Shown piece by piece: positions 63,105-64,000 of a DNA stretch of 64,000 nucleotides (position 1 is the stretch's first letter; each line of letters starts with the position of its first letter). A program made the translations under genes and the position numbers. Origin of the DNA: Apophysomyces variabilis (lineage: Eukaryota > Mucoromycota > Mucoromycetes > Mucorales > Mucoraceae); NCBI GenBank assembly GCA_002749535.1, contig MZZL01000384.1:317410-381409 (forward strand), written 5' to 3'. The notes below the pieces were generated by a model that was not told the origin of the DNA, made no database searches, and was given only the letters and a program-made list of their open reading frames with translations.

Positions 63105-63955
63105 ATGCCGACCAAAACCAAGCTGCTACCCTTTTTGCAATCTATCAATAAAAAAATGAGCAATGACAACTCGGACACCGAATCAAACATGGCTGAAGTC
63201 GAGGAGCAAACCTATGAAGAAGTTGATGATGGGGAAGAATACGAAGTTGAAAAATTGCTTGACCACCGCGCTTCGAAGCAAAGAGAAGTACGAGCCGCGC
63301 GCTTCTTGTACGAAATCGCCTATTCACCTCTTATGGCCTCGTTAGAATACCATCGACTATTTTATAAAGTGGAAGAACTATGATTCAAGCTGGAACACGT
63401 GGGAGAATGAGCAAAACATGTAGGACGTTCAGCTTGTAGATTTTCTGATCTTACGAGAATCACATAAGCTTTTCAGATGAGCTCATTGAGTATTATTGGA
63501 GTCAACAATCTATAACGCGGGAAGAAGTACTTCAGAATGCTAGAGGGAAAAAGCGTGGGCGCGCCAAAGAGGATGCTGGAGAAAAAGCGAAAAAAAAGAC
63601 ATCAAAAGATATTGAAACTTCTGAAGGTGCGAAGCAAAAATTGTCATCTCGGGAGACGGATAATCAGGTTCTCCATATATCCACCACTGATCTGCCACCG
63701 GATGGTATGACTTGGGAAAAAAACGCGGTAGAAGTTGTTCATGTATATGCGAACGACGATAATGTGCTCTATGGAGAAGTGAAATGGTACATCAATAATT
63801 GCTGATTTTTTTTCATTCAATAACATACAGTCGTTAGGTCAAATAACACGACCACATTCTGTCCTACACTTCGGTTACGTGAAATATGCCCCGTTTTGGT
63901 ACGCTTTGTTTATAACGATGAGGAGCTTCTCTCTAACACTTGCTTTAGCTTTTAA
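63105..63955 (+). CDS. HP1-like heterochromatin protein (chromo plus chromoshadow)
   Basis: Four exons (63105-63287, 63346-63419, 63469-63786, 63838-63955) give 230 residues. The chromodomain follows an acidic run: EEYEVEKLLDHRASKQRE, then after the first intron IDYFIKWKNYDSSWNTWE, with the Y/W/W cage residues that bind methylated H3K9. FSDELIEYYW closes it. A basic hinge (GKKRGRAKED...AKKKTSK) leads to a chromoshadow-like domain: VVHVYANDDNVLYGEVKW, then FCPTLRLREICPVLVRFVY. Relatives are fission yeast Swi6 and animal HP1. An alternative start at the ATG of MSNDNSDTE (63156) is equally plausible. Confidence 0.82.
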
Positions 63956-64000
63956 AATTTTATGAATCTCATCTGTTTTTCTCAAGTCAACCATCCTAGA

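Overview
This is nuclear DNA of an early-diverging filamentous fungus, most likely Mucoromycota (Mucorales-like). Intron-dense genes (most introns about 45-70 nt, GT-AG), compact intergenic spacing, AT-rich spacers and purely fungal orthologues (Tim54, Mic12-like, Zuotin, Rad16, Rfc5, Vma10) support this. Phylum and order are my inference from gene content; no rRNA is present. Exon coordinates were worked out by hand from splice signals, reading-frame phase and family conservation. Spans are genomic and include introns.

Layout. 1-2 kb: an N gap flanked by two identical copies of the end of VMA10 (V-ATPase subunit G), then the complete VMA10 on the minus strand. 2.9-5.5 kb: a DUF962 (Mpo1-like) membrane protein (+) and a protein kinase (-). 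5.8-9.9 kb: a large Fanzor, the eukaryotic TnpB-like RNA-guided nuclease (-), with possible guide-RNA hairpins just beyond its 3' end; this is the most unusual locus here. 12.7-14.8 kb: TIM54 and a small unknown gene. 15.3-19.1 kb: RAD16 in 22 exons, several of them microexons. 20.4-26.6 kb: a Mic12-like protein, RFC5 (clamp loader) and a membrane dipeptidyl aminopeptidase. 27-32.4 kb: enolase, ERV46, MCTS1/TMA20 and a tiny secreted acidic protein. 32.8-34.6 kb: a large unknown disordered protein.

34.6-38 kb holds only fragmentary ORFs. 38-43 kb: a voltage-sensor-like membrane protein, zuotin, and a coiled-coil protein ending in an SH3BGR/glutaredoxin-like domain. 43-50.4 kb is gene-poor: mitoribosomal bS6m is the only confident gene, with a direct repeat and a GC palindrome nearby. 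50.4-51.2 kb: an unknown secreted protein. 53-60.4 kb: a TBC1D13-type RabGAP, S-adenosylhomocysteinase and a TPR/RS-domain protein. 61.8-64 kb: a complex I B22/NDUFB9-like subunit, a small unknown protein and an HP1-like chromo/chromoshadow protein.

The genes do not form a pathway cluster; this is an ordinary fungal housekeeping region. Several pairs are tightly packed (the membrane protein and ZUO1 stops are 33 bp apart; RFC5 and the peptidase are about 100 bp apart; ERV46 and MCTS1 share a 157-bp divergent promoter). The exception is the Fanzor, which sits between the kinase and a 2.8-kb stretch without a confident gene.
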